Shown here piece after piece: positions 34,011 through 46,492 of a stretch of 64,000 bases of DNA (within the stretch, counting starts at the first letter, position 1; each line of letters opens with the position of its first letter). Both the position numbers and the translations under genes were made by a program. A model generated the notes under the pieces. That model saw only the letters and a program-made list of their open reading frames with translations. It did no database searches and had not been told where the DNA came from. The stretch is taken from assembly GCA_024803745.1 (NCBI GenBank), contig JANJXV010000017.1:1819001-1883000 (forward strand). The letters run 5' to 3'. This stretch comes from Megascapheus bottae. Lineage: Eukaryota > Chordata > Mammalia > Rodentia > Geomyidae.

Positions 34011-34060
34011 TTTATTGTTATTATAAGGTAATCAGTTGTATAAGTCAGTAAAGAAAAGAT
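34011..34060 (-). mobile_element. short L1 3' end
   Basis: TTTTATTGTTATTATAAGGT resembles the reverse complement of the L1 3' end seen at 49752. Strongly 5'-truncated. Confidence 0.4.
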
Positions 34061-34102
34061 TTCATTTGGACAATGTCCCAATTATAAACCTGTCTATTTT
34101 TA

Positions 34103-34282
34103 GGGACTGGGAGTTTAGCCTAGTGGTAGAGTACTTGCCTAACATGCACGAAGACCCGGGTTCGATTCCTAGTACCACATATATAGAAAAAGCTGGAAGT
34201 GGTGGTGTGGCTCAAGTGGAAGGGCTCTAACCTTGAGAAAGCCCAAGGACAGTGCTCAGACCCTGAATTTAGTTCCCAGGAT
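34103..34282 (+). mobile_element. IDL-Geo SINE without A-tail
   Basis: Full dimer ending CCCAGGAT, immediately followed by the target duplication. Perfect TGTCTATTTTTA at 34091-34102 and 34283-34294. No poly(A) lies between the element and the duplication. Confidence 0.92.
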
Positions 34283-34626
34283 TGTCTATTTTTATTACTC
34301 TTAAGTGTTAACTTTCCTTTCATTGAATTCCCTCTTTTAATTCTTACAGTACAGGGCAACACTTGAGAAAACCTGAACACAATAAATTTTGTTAAGTTGA
34401 ACGCTGTTTAGCAATATATAAGAGAATTAAAGACTCCCAAACAGCAAGTGAATGAATGGAGTGTGGTCTTATTGTACTAAATGACACAAACATACTTTCT
34501 AGTATTTATTAGTAAAGTGGATAGAGAAATGTCTTTCGGAGAGAACTTTTTACATTTATTTGCTTTTATGTATAGTTCCTTATAATATTTATACAATAAG
34601 CAAAGTTGGATTCAAAGGTACATGAA

Positions 34627-34835
34627 AACCAAGCACCAATAGCTCATACCTGTAATCCTAGCTAGTCAGGAGGCTGAGATACAGTGGACCTTAATCTGAT
34701 GTTAGCCTGGTCAAAAATGTCCATTCAAGTCCATCTCTAGCATACTAGCCCCAAAAGCAGAGCTGGTGATCTGGTTTAAGGGGTAGAATATTAGCCAAGC
34801 AAGTGTGATGCCCTGAGATCAAACCTCAGTACTTG
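34627..34835 (+). mobile_element. B1-Geo SINE
   Basis: Head TCATACCTGTAATCCTAGCT; Geo end CCCTGAGATCAAACCTCAGT. Confidence 0.8.
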
Positions 34836-34847
34836 AAACAATATAGA

Positions 34848-34960
34848 AGCCCAGTGAGATGGGGTATACCTCTAATCTTAGTACTCAAGAGGTCAGGCAG
34901 AAGGCTATCAAGTTTGAGGCCACTGGTTTCAAAATAATTTATCTAAAAAAGCAATTTTAT
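34848..34960 (+). mobile_element. B1/7SL-type monomer remnant
   Basis: GGGGTATACCTCTAATCTTA and AGTTTGAGGCCACTGG resemble a diverged B1 head next to the previous SINE. Confidence 0.5.
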
Positions 34961-35560
34961 CTCCGAATGAGTAATCAAGAAAATGAATGAATTGACATAT
35001 ATAGAAAGAACACGTTTGTTGTTTTGGCTTTTTCTTCGTTTGCTCTGGATCCACTGATACCACAATCCTGCTGAAAAATTCTGTGCCTCATCCTGATTAT
35101 TGTAAAGGGAGCAATGTTCAGAACTTCACTACTTGGAAGATCTGAGAGCTAAGTTAGCCACCTAGTTATTTAATGATATTAATGGCATCAGTAGAGGTAG
35201 GGGAGAGGGCTCAGAGAATTCTTAACATAATTAAATAACTGGGTGGTTAACTCAATTCTCAGATCTTCAAAGTAGTGAAATCCAGAACTACAATACTACC
35301 AACTCTCCTTGATAATACTGTCTTGTCTTTGTTTTTCCACCAGGCTCTTATGTATGTTTAGTGATTACACCAGGAAGCATTGTCTGTGTCCATTCTTTAG
35401 AAACCACCCTAATCTCTGCCTGCCTGGCCCCTGCTGAAATCTGTGTTCTCATCCCCATCTCCTCTGCCAGTAAGGTGCTATTTTTCCAGCCTCAATGGCC
35501 TTCCTGTTGATACTTCAACATGCTGAGGCCTTTCCATCCACAGGACCATGACAAAAGCTG
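34961..35560. other. unassigned intron sequence
   Basis: No gene or clear repeat seen. Confidence 0.5.
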
Positions 35561-35870
35561 TTATTGCTTCAGTTTCCCTCCCAATTCTGCCCAATATTAA
35601 TGTGAATGAATTACAATTGCTCTTCAGATCCTAGCTTAAATTTCCTTACTGACCGCTCAGCTAAAATGTTCTTTTGCCAAGCTCTACTGCTTTACCATAT
35701 TTTATTGCTTTCTGCATACACAGTCCATTATTACTTAATGTGTATCTTGAATACTTTTTAAACATTCACTAGGTGTCTTCCCTAACAAAACATATGCTAT
35801 ATGGATGGAGGGGGTCCTTTCCTATCATGTTTTCTTTTATGTCCCCAGAATGTGGAACAATAGCTATCAC
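35561..35870 (+). mobile_element. possible L2-like remnant
   Basis: The order of weak similarities (CTTACTGACCGCTCAGC, TACTGCTTTACCATATTTTA, TATGTCCCCAGAATGTGGAA) resembles the 3' part of an old L2 element. Uncertain. Confidence 0.35.
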
Positions 35871-36173
35871 AGATTCATCACAAGTTCATGTTTGCCCTTG
35901 GATATGATCTCTAAGGTCCCATGCCAGATTGTATGATAGAGGCAGATTCCTGGCTTCCCTGCCCTCCCCCGCCCCCACTCCACTTCTCTTAGCCTGGATG
36001 ACATTGGTAATTGATAGCTTTGCCCACAGTAACCCTTAGAATCCTCATAGTGTTCCCAGAGGCACAAAATCCAGTGTTAACAATTATTTTTTTTCTAGAT
36101 TTCCATTCCATTAGCATTAAATTTGTGGCACTTGAGGTGAGTTATCCACATTCCCTTTAAGTCACGTGATTTT

Positions 36174-36290
36174 TTCAATATATTTTTATTGTAATTAATA
36201 GAAGGGTTACATTATATTCACCAGATAGAGGGTGCATAACTTTTCATACATTGATACCCTTTCTCATGTCTTGGTCCCCATTTACATGAT
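36174..36290 (-). mobile_element. L1 3' end
   Basis: Shares TTGTAATTAATAGAAGGGTT and CATTGATACCCTTTCTCATG with the end at 63680 and, reversed, with the L1 end at 58540-58672. Confidence 0.65.
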
Positions 36291-36354
36291 TAATTTTTTT
36301 CTGGAGGAGCTTGTTTAGGGAAAGTTTGCTCTTGCTTGCTTGCTTGCTTGCTTC

Positions 36355-36405
36355 TTTTAATCTTTTTATTGTTATTACAGAGGTGCTGTACAAAGGGGGT
36401 AAAGT
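36355..36405 (-). mobile_element. short L1 3' end of a second type
   Basis: CTTTTTATTGTTATTACAGA then a decayed GTGCTGTACAAAGGGG, matching the other L1 end type (49752, 62215). Confidence 0.5.
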
Positions 36406-36837
36406 TTGCTTTCGCATTTTAAAAACACCTGAAAGTATAGATTAAGAATTGAGATCCTACTCAGGAATGAGGCAGCAAGAGGAAGAGACCTCAGTGGAGA
36501 ACATTTATCAGCTGTTGTGAGAACAGAAAAAGAACAAAGGCACATGTGGGGGCAACGCCCACACCCATGTAGCTTGACACTCCAATTGTTTCTTTAGAAA
36601 ACCTTTGTTCTCATTATGCTATCTGCTTTTGTGCACACAACACCTGCTCCATGTGATTCTTGTATCATTCTTCACTGTTCTAATTGGGAAACTAATCTAT
36701 TACAGATAGTTTTGGTTCAATTGCTTATCAGATTGTAAGATAGCACTATATAAGATGAACTGCTGATCCAATCTATGAGTAGTCCTGATTTCCTTAAAAG
36801 GTATGTCTTGATTTAGCCATATAAAGTTTTTTTTTCT

Positions 36838-36980
36838 TTGAGACAGGGATTCCCTAGAGAGCTAAGGTTGACCCACAATTCACTAGGTAACTCACAGAAC
36901 ATATTATAGAGTCCCCAATCCATCGTGTTTCACCTCAGCCTTTGGAGTGCTGGGATTGCACATGCGCATCACTAAGCCTA
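36838..36980 (-). mobile_element. B1 SINE
   Basis: Classic B1 complement without a Geo half: TTTGAGACAGGGATTC at one end and GGAGTGCTGGGATTGCACAT near the other. Confidence 0.75.
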
Positions 36981-38366
36981 GCTCTATCCTTATTATCTTA
37001 AGCATTCACAAGAGACTGTCAACTAGTTCCTTTTGCCTATAATTTCCAGATTTTTTGGTTCTTCTGTTTGAGACATATTTGCTTGTGGTTTGTTTGTTTA
37101 TTTAATTATTTATTATATTGTCAGGGTGATGTGCCTGTGGTTTATTTGGCTTGGTTCTTTAGATAATAAGAATTATTTACTGTTGCCTTAAATTATATTT
37201 AGTAACTTGTGAGCAATGGTGACTAATAGGGGAAAAGTTAACACTATAAAGAAATGAAGCAGAGGCTCAGAATCTAGAGCACTTCTCTCTAGCATTTCTG
37301 CTGAAACAAGAACTATGTGATGTGGATTTAAGTATTTGAAAAGATGCACTCATTGCTTTCAAAGACTGTACAGTCTCCCTTACCAGAAGGCAGATTTCTT
37401 TGGAGAAACACTGGTTTCCCTTCCAACTGTCTCCTGTGATTGGTCTCCCAGTTTTTCCTGCCTTTCTCCACTTTCCAGGTTTTTGTTCAAGTCTACCTCC
37501 TTATTTCTAGTAGCAGGAGAGATTCAATAATCTTTCCTCTGCCATTCTTTGGGTCTTATTCAACATTAAGCTCCCACATTATGGAGCTAAGAAGTGTTAC
37601 ATCTTGTTGCTAAATTAAGCAATATTTTCGCATATCAGTTAAGGGGGAACACCCACAGGAGAAAATTTGCTCTTTAAAAGATACATTCATTGCCAAATGT
37701 ATTGATCTTTTGGAATAGCTGCTACTTCTGTGGTCACCGTTTCCATTTCACCCATTAAAGTAAGGCAGCCCTAAAACATCCTCTCCTTCCAGCCACCATT
37801 CCTTCGCATTACACCCTTTCTATAATCAAACTTGGAGCCACAGTGCCACTGTGCCTTATCTAAAGAAATTGTAAGTGGAGTGATAAAGAAAGGCCAAATT
37901 CTCACCAATAAAAACAATTTTGCACTGCATATAAAGTCATGTTTGTCCTACTTTGAGTAAATCACTTACAGATAATGAGCAATGCATAAGCAAATATATA
38001 AAATAGCTCCTCCCAATTTCTCTTCAAGTAGTTTTGCTAGAAGTTGTGTTTTATATTGGCAGATATATTTTCTAGATGGGGATTTATGCTAGAAAAGAGC
38101 AGGGAAGCCCAGAAAAATCTCTGTGACTTCCTACAGTGAGCTGTTGATGTTTCTTCAAGTTCATCAGGCTGTTTAATACAAAGCTGTGGCCTGAGAGGAA
38201 CAGGTTAGAGTCCTATTTAGGGTACTGACATGGCTTTTTGCTCTCTAGGATAGTTGAATTTCAAGAAAAAAATCAAATGAAGCATAATATTTAAGGACTG
38301 AAAGTAGACTACTGGAATCCAATGTTGTTTCATTCTAGCAATATAGAAAAATAAGACTTTGTAACA
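36981..38366. other. unassigned intron sequence
   Basis: Unique AT-rich DNA, SINE-free. The open frame at 37336-37530 has no domain. Confidence 0.5.
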
Positions 38367-38565
38367 TTGAGCTCCTGGTGCCTATAATCATAGCAACACA
38401 GGAGGCTGAGTTCTAATGATCAAAATTTAAAGCCAATCAGGTAAAAAAGTCTGTGAGATTCATATCTGCAATTAATCACTGGAAGACTGGAAGTGGGGGG
38501 GTGTTTAAAGTGTTTGAGTGCTAGACTTAATAAATTGCTGGTCTATGATTTGGGCTGGTACTTAA
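38367..38565 (+). mobile_element. B1-Geo SINE, diverged
   Basis: CTCCTGGTGCCTATAATCAT head and CTGCAATTAATCACTGG linker; the Geo half is badly decayed. Confidence 0.65.
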
Positions 38566-38797
38566 TAGGAGTTGCTGTGTATAAATCAACCACTGGCTTG
38601 ATAAATAACTTGATATTCATAAAAGATATCTAATAATATATATTAAATTCATTTTGTGAAATGAAACTTAGCAAGTGAATTAGTGAACTATTAAGTACTT
38701 AAATAGGTAAATTATATAAATCAAGAAGAATTGCCACTCACAATTCATCATTAAACTTATCAAAAATGTACTTTACCATATATATGACCCCCTTCTC

Positions 38798-38804
<7 letters not shown>

Positions 38805-38849
<45 letters not shown>
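38805..38849 (+). repeat. (AC)n microsatellite
   Basis: Forty-five bases of AC. Confidence 0.96.
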
Positions 38850-38851
<2 letters not shown>

Positions 38852-39249
38852 AGGTCTATTTTTGGAATAGCATTGGGCAAAGGTCTAATATAAAGATATT
38901 ATATACGATTTTTTTTAATAATTGAGAGTTCGTATATACTAGCAATTAAAATGAATGAGGAATATTACATTTAACTCCATATAGTAGATTGTCAAATGTT
39001 ATAGAAAGTGAATTTATGGTGGTTTTACTTCACCTGTATAATGAGGGACAATTCCATTCTATGTATATTTTTTTCAGCACCTGCCATATTGCCAGTCACT
39101 TTGCAAAGCTCAAAGTATTGCTCTTTGGAGAAGATGACTCATGACATTTTAATCCTAGTGTGTGATATTATAGCTGGCATAGAGACAGGGCCCATGAACT
39201 CTAAACATATAAAGGGCTACATTACCAAATGAGGTATATGACTTACCGT

Positions 39250-40670
39250 TGCCTTTCAGACAGGAAGCATGGTTTAGTGGGTGACAGGGGATGAGGAGAT
39301 AAGCCTAACAGGGAAAGATTATGTTGTGCTGGACACATTGGTGAAAGCTTCATAAAGGGTGTTCCATTTGGTATGAACTTAAAGATCTGGGCCAGGAGTT
39401 TGGCCTAGTGGTAGAGTCTTTGACTAGCATCCATGAAGACCTGGGTTTGATTCCTCAGTACCACATACATAGAAAAAAGCCGAAAGTGGTGCTGAGGCTC
39501 AAGACTGCATAGCCAAAAGTCTGGAGTTTGAGAACTACATAATTGAATAGGGTGCACTGTTGGGAAAGAGGGAGATAAAACTGGAAAAGAAAGCTAGAAA
39601 AGAAGATATAAGACCGTAACTGTTACTAATAAGTTGTTTCCTCCAGTGTACAATGAGCTACAGGCTCTTCTCCAGCTGCATTATCAGATACAGTTTTGAA
39701 ATGTTACTCTAGTATTGGTTAGCATTGGGTATTAAAGAGAGTAATATGAAAATGGGCATCATGTTGAAATTTGTAGAAATGCCACTGGTGAGAATCCATG
39801 TAATACTAGCCAAGGAAAGTACTAGAGAAATGAAAAGACACTTCAGAGGTAGCATCAGCCAACAGAGGGAAGGACTATGTGGTTTGTGAGACTTGAGCTA
39901 TTGAGAGAATTCAGAAAGGAGTCACTCCACATCCAGAACTATGCCTGAGGCAAGATATATGCCTCCTTCGGATTGGAAACAGGTTTGAAGCAAGAAAAAC
40001 AGTTAAATTGAGAACATCAATTCAGAAGTTTTGTTATTATCTAGCTGCAGCTGGCTGGAATTCGGATAGAAGCTTCCACCGAGGTTTAAAATAAAGATTT
40101 CCATGGAATAAAATTAGAAATAAAAATAACAGTAGCACCTAACCCTTACTGAGATGGTTGTACTATCTGATTCATTAAATGCCTATAGTAGTTATTGTTT
40201 TGCTGACATTTAGTAGTGGTCCGTATTGATGTTATAAGAAACAAGGCCCAAAGTGAAATTATAGAAATACCAAAACATTTTCAAGGTGCAAGTCCTAGGG
40301 AATATGAAGGAGTTAGTCAGGAAAAGAAAGAGAATTAATCAGACAAGTAAGAAATAAAAATGATATTAAAAGAGCAAAGGGATTATGAAATACCATGACC
40401 AAAGGAATGTTGAATGATCTCATATATTGGAAAGAGTTTAAGACATTAGAAAACAGAAAACAATCCTTGTACTTAATACTTTGAAGTCATTGCTGATTCT
40501 TGGAAGTGGTTTTAACTGAAGAATGGTTGGAAGCAGAGTTGAATATTTAGTGAGAGGTGAGTACTGGGTCACTAGTGCAGGCTCTTAGAGTTTTATGGTT
40601 GAAAAATTTAAGAGTAATGGGAAATGTTAATATAAATAACATAATTATGGGAAGGTGTTTTTGAAATAGG
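39250..40670 (-). mobile_element. possible discontinuous L2 remnant
   Basis: Patches such as AAGCTTCATAAAGGGTGTTC (39346 on), the GGAGATAAAACTGG block and CTAGTGCAGGCTCTTAG (40571 on) follow the order of an antisense L2. Interrupted by an IDL fragment and unclear sequence; low confidence. Confidence 0.3.
39388..39503 (+). mobile_element. IDL-Geo SINE, 3'-truncated
   Basis: The ID-like monomer and linker are complete (GGTTTGATTCCTCAGTACCA), but the copy stops inside the Geo half after GAGGCTCAAG. No tail. Confidence 0.85.
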
Positions 40671-40729
40671 GAGACTTGGGGTTATTTGTGATCCAAGCTG
40701 AAGAAGGAAGGAAGTAACATTGAAAGTAA

Positions 40730-40746
40730 AGAGAAAGAGAGAGAGC

Positions 40747-40810
<64 letters not shown>
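40730..40810 (+). repeat. (GA)n microsatellite
   Basis: About 80 bases of GA with one GCGAAA interruption. Confidence 0.96.
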
Positions 40811-40811
<1 letters not shown>

Positions 40812-41222
40812 CGCACCAAGAAAACATACTCAATCCAGGTCAGATATTGAATAGATAAAAGATACAAATTGAGCTATTGGACATTGAATATCTGAATGAT
40901 AATCACAAAAAAAGGACAAAAGAGGGGGTAGTTAAGGATAAAGTTGTTTTTTTTTTCTGTTGGGACAAAGTAGAACTAGATCATGTCTAAAAATTTTAAT
41001 CTCAGTAAAGTAGGTCATCTTCTGTGTGTGAGCAAGGAGGGCCCAGGAGAGGTCATATCCAGAGAGACAAAGGCAAATTTGTCTTATAGTTCCAATAATT
41101 AAGAAATTTTGAAACAGAAGACGCTGTTACTAAATGAACAAGGAAATCCATGCAGTACATTTGGAGCCTCTCCTCTGAAATTTATAAATATTCTTGACTT
41201 GGAGACTTTAAGCTTGTATCCC

Positions 41223-41330
41223 CCCCTTTTTTTTTTGGTTGTGGGGCTAGAACTCTGGGCCTGGGCATTGTCCCTAAGCTCTTTAGCTCAAGGCTACCGC
41301 CCTACTCCTTGAGCCACAGCACCACTTCCC
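41223..41330 (-). mobile_element. Geo half only, 5'-truncated SINE
   Basis: TGGGGCTAGAACTCTGGGCC to TGAGCCACAGCACCACTTCC: a Geo monomer without a head. Confidence 0.75.
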
Positions 41331-44300
41331 AAACTTGTGTTCTTTTTAGTGAAGTTCTAAAATCCACTAAGGACAATAGTCCTGAAGACTGCATTTGTAT
41401 ATTCACAAGGTTTTTTTTATCTTTCTGTGAACTGCAGGAGAATCACTCAATATGAAATCCTTTGTGCAGAGGAAACATTGCAATCCTCTGTCATTTATAA
41501 GCAGTGTCTACCATATTTTCAGCTTTATGACTCTGATCCTCATCTGCTATTCTACTTCTCTTACACAGATTAACTAGAATTGTATCTCCATTTTGCTTTT
41601 CTGTCAGTACATAAAAGTAAAGGAAAAGAAGGCAAACCAAAACAAAATCTTTTAACTTGTGCAAATTGTTCTCCAAGAAAGTTCATATATTTCTCTGAAG
41701 TGCTGTGTCAATAGGGACTAAATAATCACTCTTTTGTGTTACCTCTTCTGTGAACCAAGCCATCAGACTTTCTTTTCAATCATATTCCTGATTTTGTAGG
41801 TGAATGGGGCTACTTAGCATGACACTGGTTGATAAACAGAGCTAATAAGCAAAAGTAGACATTATCTTTTACTTGCAAACAGAATTTGTTTGGTAGGTTC
41901 TCTCATTATCTCTAGAGAGCCCTAGCAAGAAAGAATCATCCTCCTGTTCTCTAATATAACTTCTCTCAGAAGTGAAATTGAGATCTTCCATCAACATTGG
42001 TTTGATCTTCCATCAACCTCGTGCTCCATCATTAGGCAGGCCTCAAGGAAATAAGGATAAAGGTGGTACAGAAAATAGAGCTAAGAATCAGGACCATCAA
42101 CTGTCAACTTGATTGGGAAGTATTTGATATTCTAATTGTTTGTCTCATACTACAATATGCAAACCATTAAATTAAGATGACATAATGCCAGGAGAAGTAT
42201 AAATAGGATACTCTGGGATTACTATGTCAAGTAGTCAAGAAAAGTATGAGATTTACTACTGAAGACAATTGGAAGTTATAATACAGTAATAAATATGGAA
42301 GTACTTTTTGATTATGGCTCAACAAAGTTCAGGTCATGAACAAGGAAAATGGCTGTATTAGCAATTTAAGGGTGTACAAAAATAGAGGAAGGAAGAAAAA
42401 CAGGCCCATAGTACTTATTAAATTGATCAATGCCACACATTTTTTTGTTTACATTTGGATAGCCAAGTGTGTGTGCTAGTAGGCCTTAGGTTTTTCATTC
42501 GAAAACTAGTGGGCTTGACTTGGTTTAGAGATCCCAAAGTGTTCATTTTTCTACAAAGTGTTCTTTGAAAAAGAAAGGAAAGTCTATTTAAGGCAGTTTT
42601 GGAAATTATGCAGTCATCTACATTGTAGAGTTTCCATGACTTTAATATATTAAGGATCCCAAAAGATCTGAACGTAGAAAATATGGTTATTTTTTTGTGA
42701 ACTCACGATTTCCTAATGTAACCATACAGCATGATGGAGAATTTGAGCTCCAATATTACTCTAAGACTAGAAGTCCATTGCAAATTATAAGGCCAGGTAT
42801 CAGGAATTTGAAATTCACATTATTGAATCATTCTTTTCTGATTTCATTCTGATATATTTAGATTGAGCATATGATAAAATAATGAAGTGGTATTTAGCAA
42901 TCATGTTTTCTAAAAGATGTAAATTGATTTAAAAATCTTCAACTGTTCTTTACTTGGCAAGACTTCACTTACACAGAGACATAACAAAAACAAGAATGAC
43001 GAATTTGACATTTCAGGTCTTGATCTTACCCTCTACTGTAAATTTGTAGAACAGAATGGTCTTAGCCATTTGGAAGAGGTCACAAATTAATTTAAGCCCT
43101 TAATTTATTCTCATTCTTTCTGTATCGTCTTTTACTTTTCTTGTCCTTTTTTCTTCTATCTGCATTTTCCTACATCCTTCTCAATTCTTCTTAACATCTC
43201 TGTCTACTCTGTCTTATTTATATGTCTCTCTTTTCTCTTGATTTTTTTTTCCTTTACTCTTTTCTGTCCCCTCAATCTAGCACCTCAGAAAACAGAATTG
43301 AAATCCCATAGACTGAATGTAAAATTCTGTGACTCCTCCTTGACCTTTTGTTCAACTGCCATTTTTTGGAGTATATGGAGCTTTTCATCTGCTCACTCTT
43401 CCTAAGTTTTACACTTCCAATTCTACTTTTTGTTCCTTAAGCATTACTCTTCTCCTCTACTCTGTAGTTTCAAGTTCACGGGCATCTAGAGTAATGACAG
43501 CCTTTGTTCTAACTCTTAAATGTGTAATCTGCATTTTTCAAGGCTGACCTGGAAGGCATTTACTTAGTGACTGTGGCTCCTATAATTAATTACTTTTTTT
43601 GAAAGAATGTTCACATTTCTTACCGTGTTTTTTATAACAGGGTAACATTTTTCAAACGTTGGACTAGTGAGCTGGCATTTCAAGTAGGGGTGGTCCCACA
43701 AATCAAAAGTAGTATGACTTCCTTGTTGAAACATCTGTTTTTGCTTAGTGCACACACACACACTCACACATAATAACAATATAAGAAATATGTACAAGTT
43801 CCAATTGACTTTCCCTTTGATGACTTTCTCTTTCGTCTGTTGAATTATAACACTGTCTCCAGCTGATAAAGGAAGTTAATTCCATAACAGCTCCACTTGC
43901 CAAGACTTGCTTGCTTGTTGTGAACATAAAAGCTCTGTGTGCTCTTCTTTTTCAGATTCCAGTCTAGGGCCCTATGCTTTGGACAAAGTAGGTTGAAGCA
44001 TGGGTCACTTGTATCTAGACTGATATGATTTACTTGCAATAGCATTGGAATAAATGTCATGGCATCAACAAGTATGATGTGAACCACTGTTTCTCTCAAT
44101 GTTGCCAGGCATAAAGCCATCCTAAAACTACTTCAGGAATAAAACTCTACATCTTGTTGTGTATAGAGTGAAAGTTGCTTGATTTCTATTGGAAGGACAA
44201 TACTGGTTCCAGAACAAGTTGTTTATATGCCAGGAGGTGATGCTTTTATAGATGGATATCAGGCTGAGGGTAAATCCAACCAATTATGCAGAAAGTTTTC

Positions 44301-44559
44301 CTTGAATATCAGCCTTAAGCCTTGGCTATATTCTCTCACAGAGTTTATCTGTTGAATTTTTGTCTGAGAGAAAATCCAGTATGGGATTATCCTTGCACAA
44401 ATATATGGAGATATTGCTTTTGTTTCTTATCGCCAACCTGCTTATTGGTCATTGGCAAATTCTCTTTCTTTGCCTTTATGCTAGTGTGTTTTGTTTTGGT
44501 TTTGTTTTTTTGCCTGATAGTAGAGGTACGGAGAGAGTGGTAGTGACAAAAATTGTAGT
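41331..44559. other. long SINE-free unique stretch
   Basis: More than 3 kb with no SINE, L1 or long microsatellite that I recognise; AT-rich with a pyrimidine-biased part at 43110-43270. Open frames (for example 43845-44120 minus) have no domain. Confidence 0.5.
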
Positions 44560-44910
44560 GGCAATAGCTAACATTATATTTATCTATTATTTCCCATCAG
44601 ATCATCTTCTAAGATTTTAATACATCATCATGGGAATGTTATGGGAAATAATCCCATGACACTATGGGAATTATATAATATGATTAGCAGTGGATTCTCA
44701 AAGGACTAGCCAACTCTGGTCATTACATTAAACTGACAAGAATGGTTTTTAATATTTGATAGGATTAAATATTTAGATTCCATTTACAAAGAATTATGAA
44801 GGTTTACTGTCCTATTAGTGTCTTCATTTTATAGATTATAGTACTGAGGAACTAAATGCTTTAAGCAGTTTTCCCAGGTTTATGTAAAGAAGGTAACAGG
44901 CTTGCAGAGG
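44560..44910 (-). mobile_element. MIR-like remnant, split
   Basis: AATAGCTAACATTATATTTA at 44563 and TTCATTTTATAGATTATAGT then ACTGAGG at about 44823 fit the two parts of an antisense MIR, separated by unrelated sequence. Confidence 0.45.
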
Positions 44911-44962
44911 AGTTTATTCTTTTCAAGCATGGTGTAAGCTGAGGTTTTTAAAAGACATTTCA

Positions 44963-45210
44963 GTGCCCTGTGCCTGTGGTTCTGGCCTATAATCCTAGCT
45001 ACTCAGAAGGCTGAGATTTGAGAAGCAGCATTATTTGACGCCACCCAGGACTGAAAAGTCCATGAAACTCTTCAAGTAACCTATGCAAAAAAAATCAAAC
45101 CAGAAATGGAGCTGCAGTCCTAATGGTAGAAGGTAGTAGTGAAAATCTAAGGTAGAGTGAACAAGCCCTGAGTTCAAGTCCCAATACTGGACCCCCCCCA
45201 AAAAAAAACA
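44963..45210 (+). mobile_element. B1-Geo SINE
   Basis: CTATAATCCTAGCTACTCAG head; Geo end CCCTGAGTTCAAGTCCCAAT followed by C8 and A9. Confidence 0.8.
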
Positions 45211-46399
45211 TCTAAGAGAAGGATAAAGTTGTTCAAGTCTAGAGATTATGGCTCTGACCTTGGTTTAGTTACACATTTCACATATTTCACACTGCAGTCT
45301 GCTGTTTTCCCCAGGTACATGGTGGAAAAGACACTGACTGGAAGTGTATCGATCTGTTGGAAAGCAGAGGACAAGGAATTCGCTTGTCATTGGTCTGCTG
45401 TTTTGTCTAAAGTTTCTAATTGTGTCTCAAAATGGGCTTTATGAGTTGCAGGAATCATTGTAAGCCCTACTTCATATGTCAAGCATAAGTGTCTTGATTT
45501 ATTCTATTTCTGAATTGGATTTATTTCCTAAAGTGCCACAGAAAGGTAAGTAATTGTGTTTGGTAAAATGATACAAGCATCTGGTATTGAAAATTAGCAA
45601 AACGTTTGCCAATAGAGCATAGGAACCTCCATCTAGATTCAGTTGTGTGGATTTGCATTGGGAAACTTTCTGAATGCTGTTAGCCATAAATATGCAGTTA
45701 AATGTCTATTGCCTTAAGCTTTAGGCCAAGGAGTATAGCCTTCTCTAGTCTAATAACAGCTTTTGCTAATATTTGACTTGAAAACATAGATAAGACTGAC
45801 ATATTATAGAACTAATTTGTCCATATTTATCAATAAGCTTAAAGTATTTGTAAGCTTTCATCTAGTAATGCCATATCAGAAATAGTAAGAAAATGTGTTA
45901 AAATGTTTGATACAGTTTTATCTGTTTATTTGTACATTATTCATTTAAAGGATGACATTTTAGTTTAAAAGAATCCAAAGTAATCTTTAGAATAATGTGT
46001 ATACATATGTGTTACTCTACTTACACTAGCTAAGCTCATCTATTCTTGAAAGTTTGGTAGTTCTGGACGTAAACTTCCTTATTCTGCATGTCTGACTCTT
46101 TCTGTCGTACACACACATATCTCAATCATATTCATAGACATATACTTTATACTCATGTCTATGAACATTTAGCTATATAAATATACAAAATACATTAAAA
46201 AACTGATTCAGTAACTTTAATTTTCTACTGAATTATGGCTTCTTTTTTGTGTATGTGAGAACATGTAGGCCTGTATACTTTTTTTTCAACTCCATAGTAT
46301 TCAAGAATCAGGAAGTGGTGTTTTGCAAATAGCATTAAGATCATTTCCATGTTTTATCATGTAAATGTGCTGCAATGAATATTATTTGTCATATGTCAG
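45211..46399. other. unassigned intron sequence
   Basis: AT-rich unique sequence; no gene seen. Confidence 0.5.
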
Positions 46400-46412
46400 C
46401 ATATATACGCAC

Positions 46413-46491
<79 letters not shown>

Positions 46492-46492
46492 A
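46400..46492 (+). repeat. (AC)n(AT)n compound microsatellite
   Basis: About 50 bases of AC followed by about 30 of AT. The AT part is self-complementary. Confidence 0.96.
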
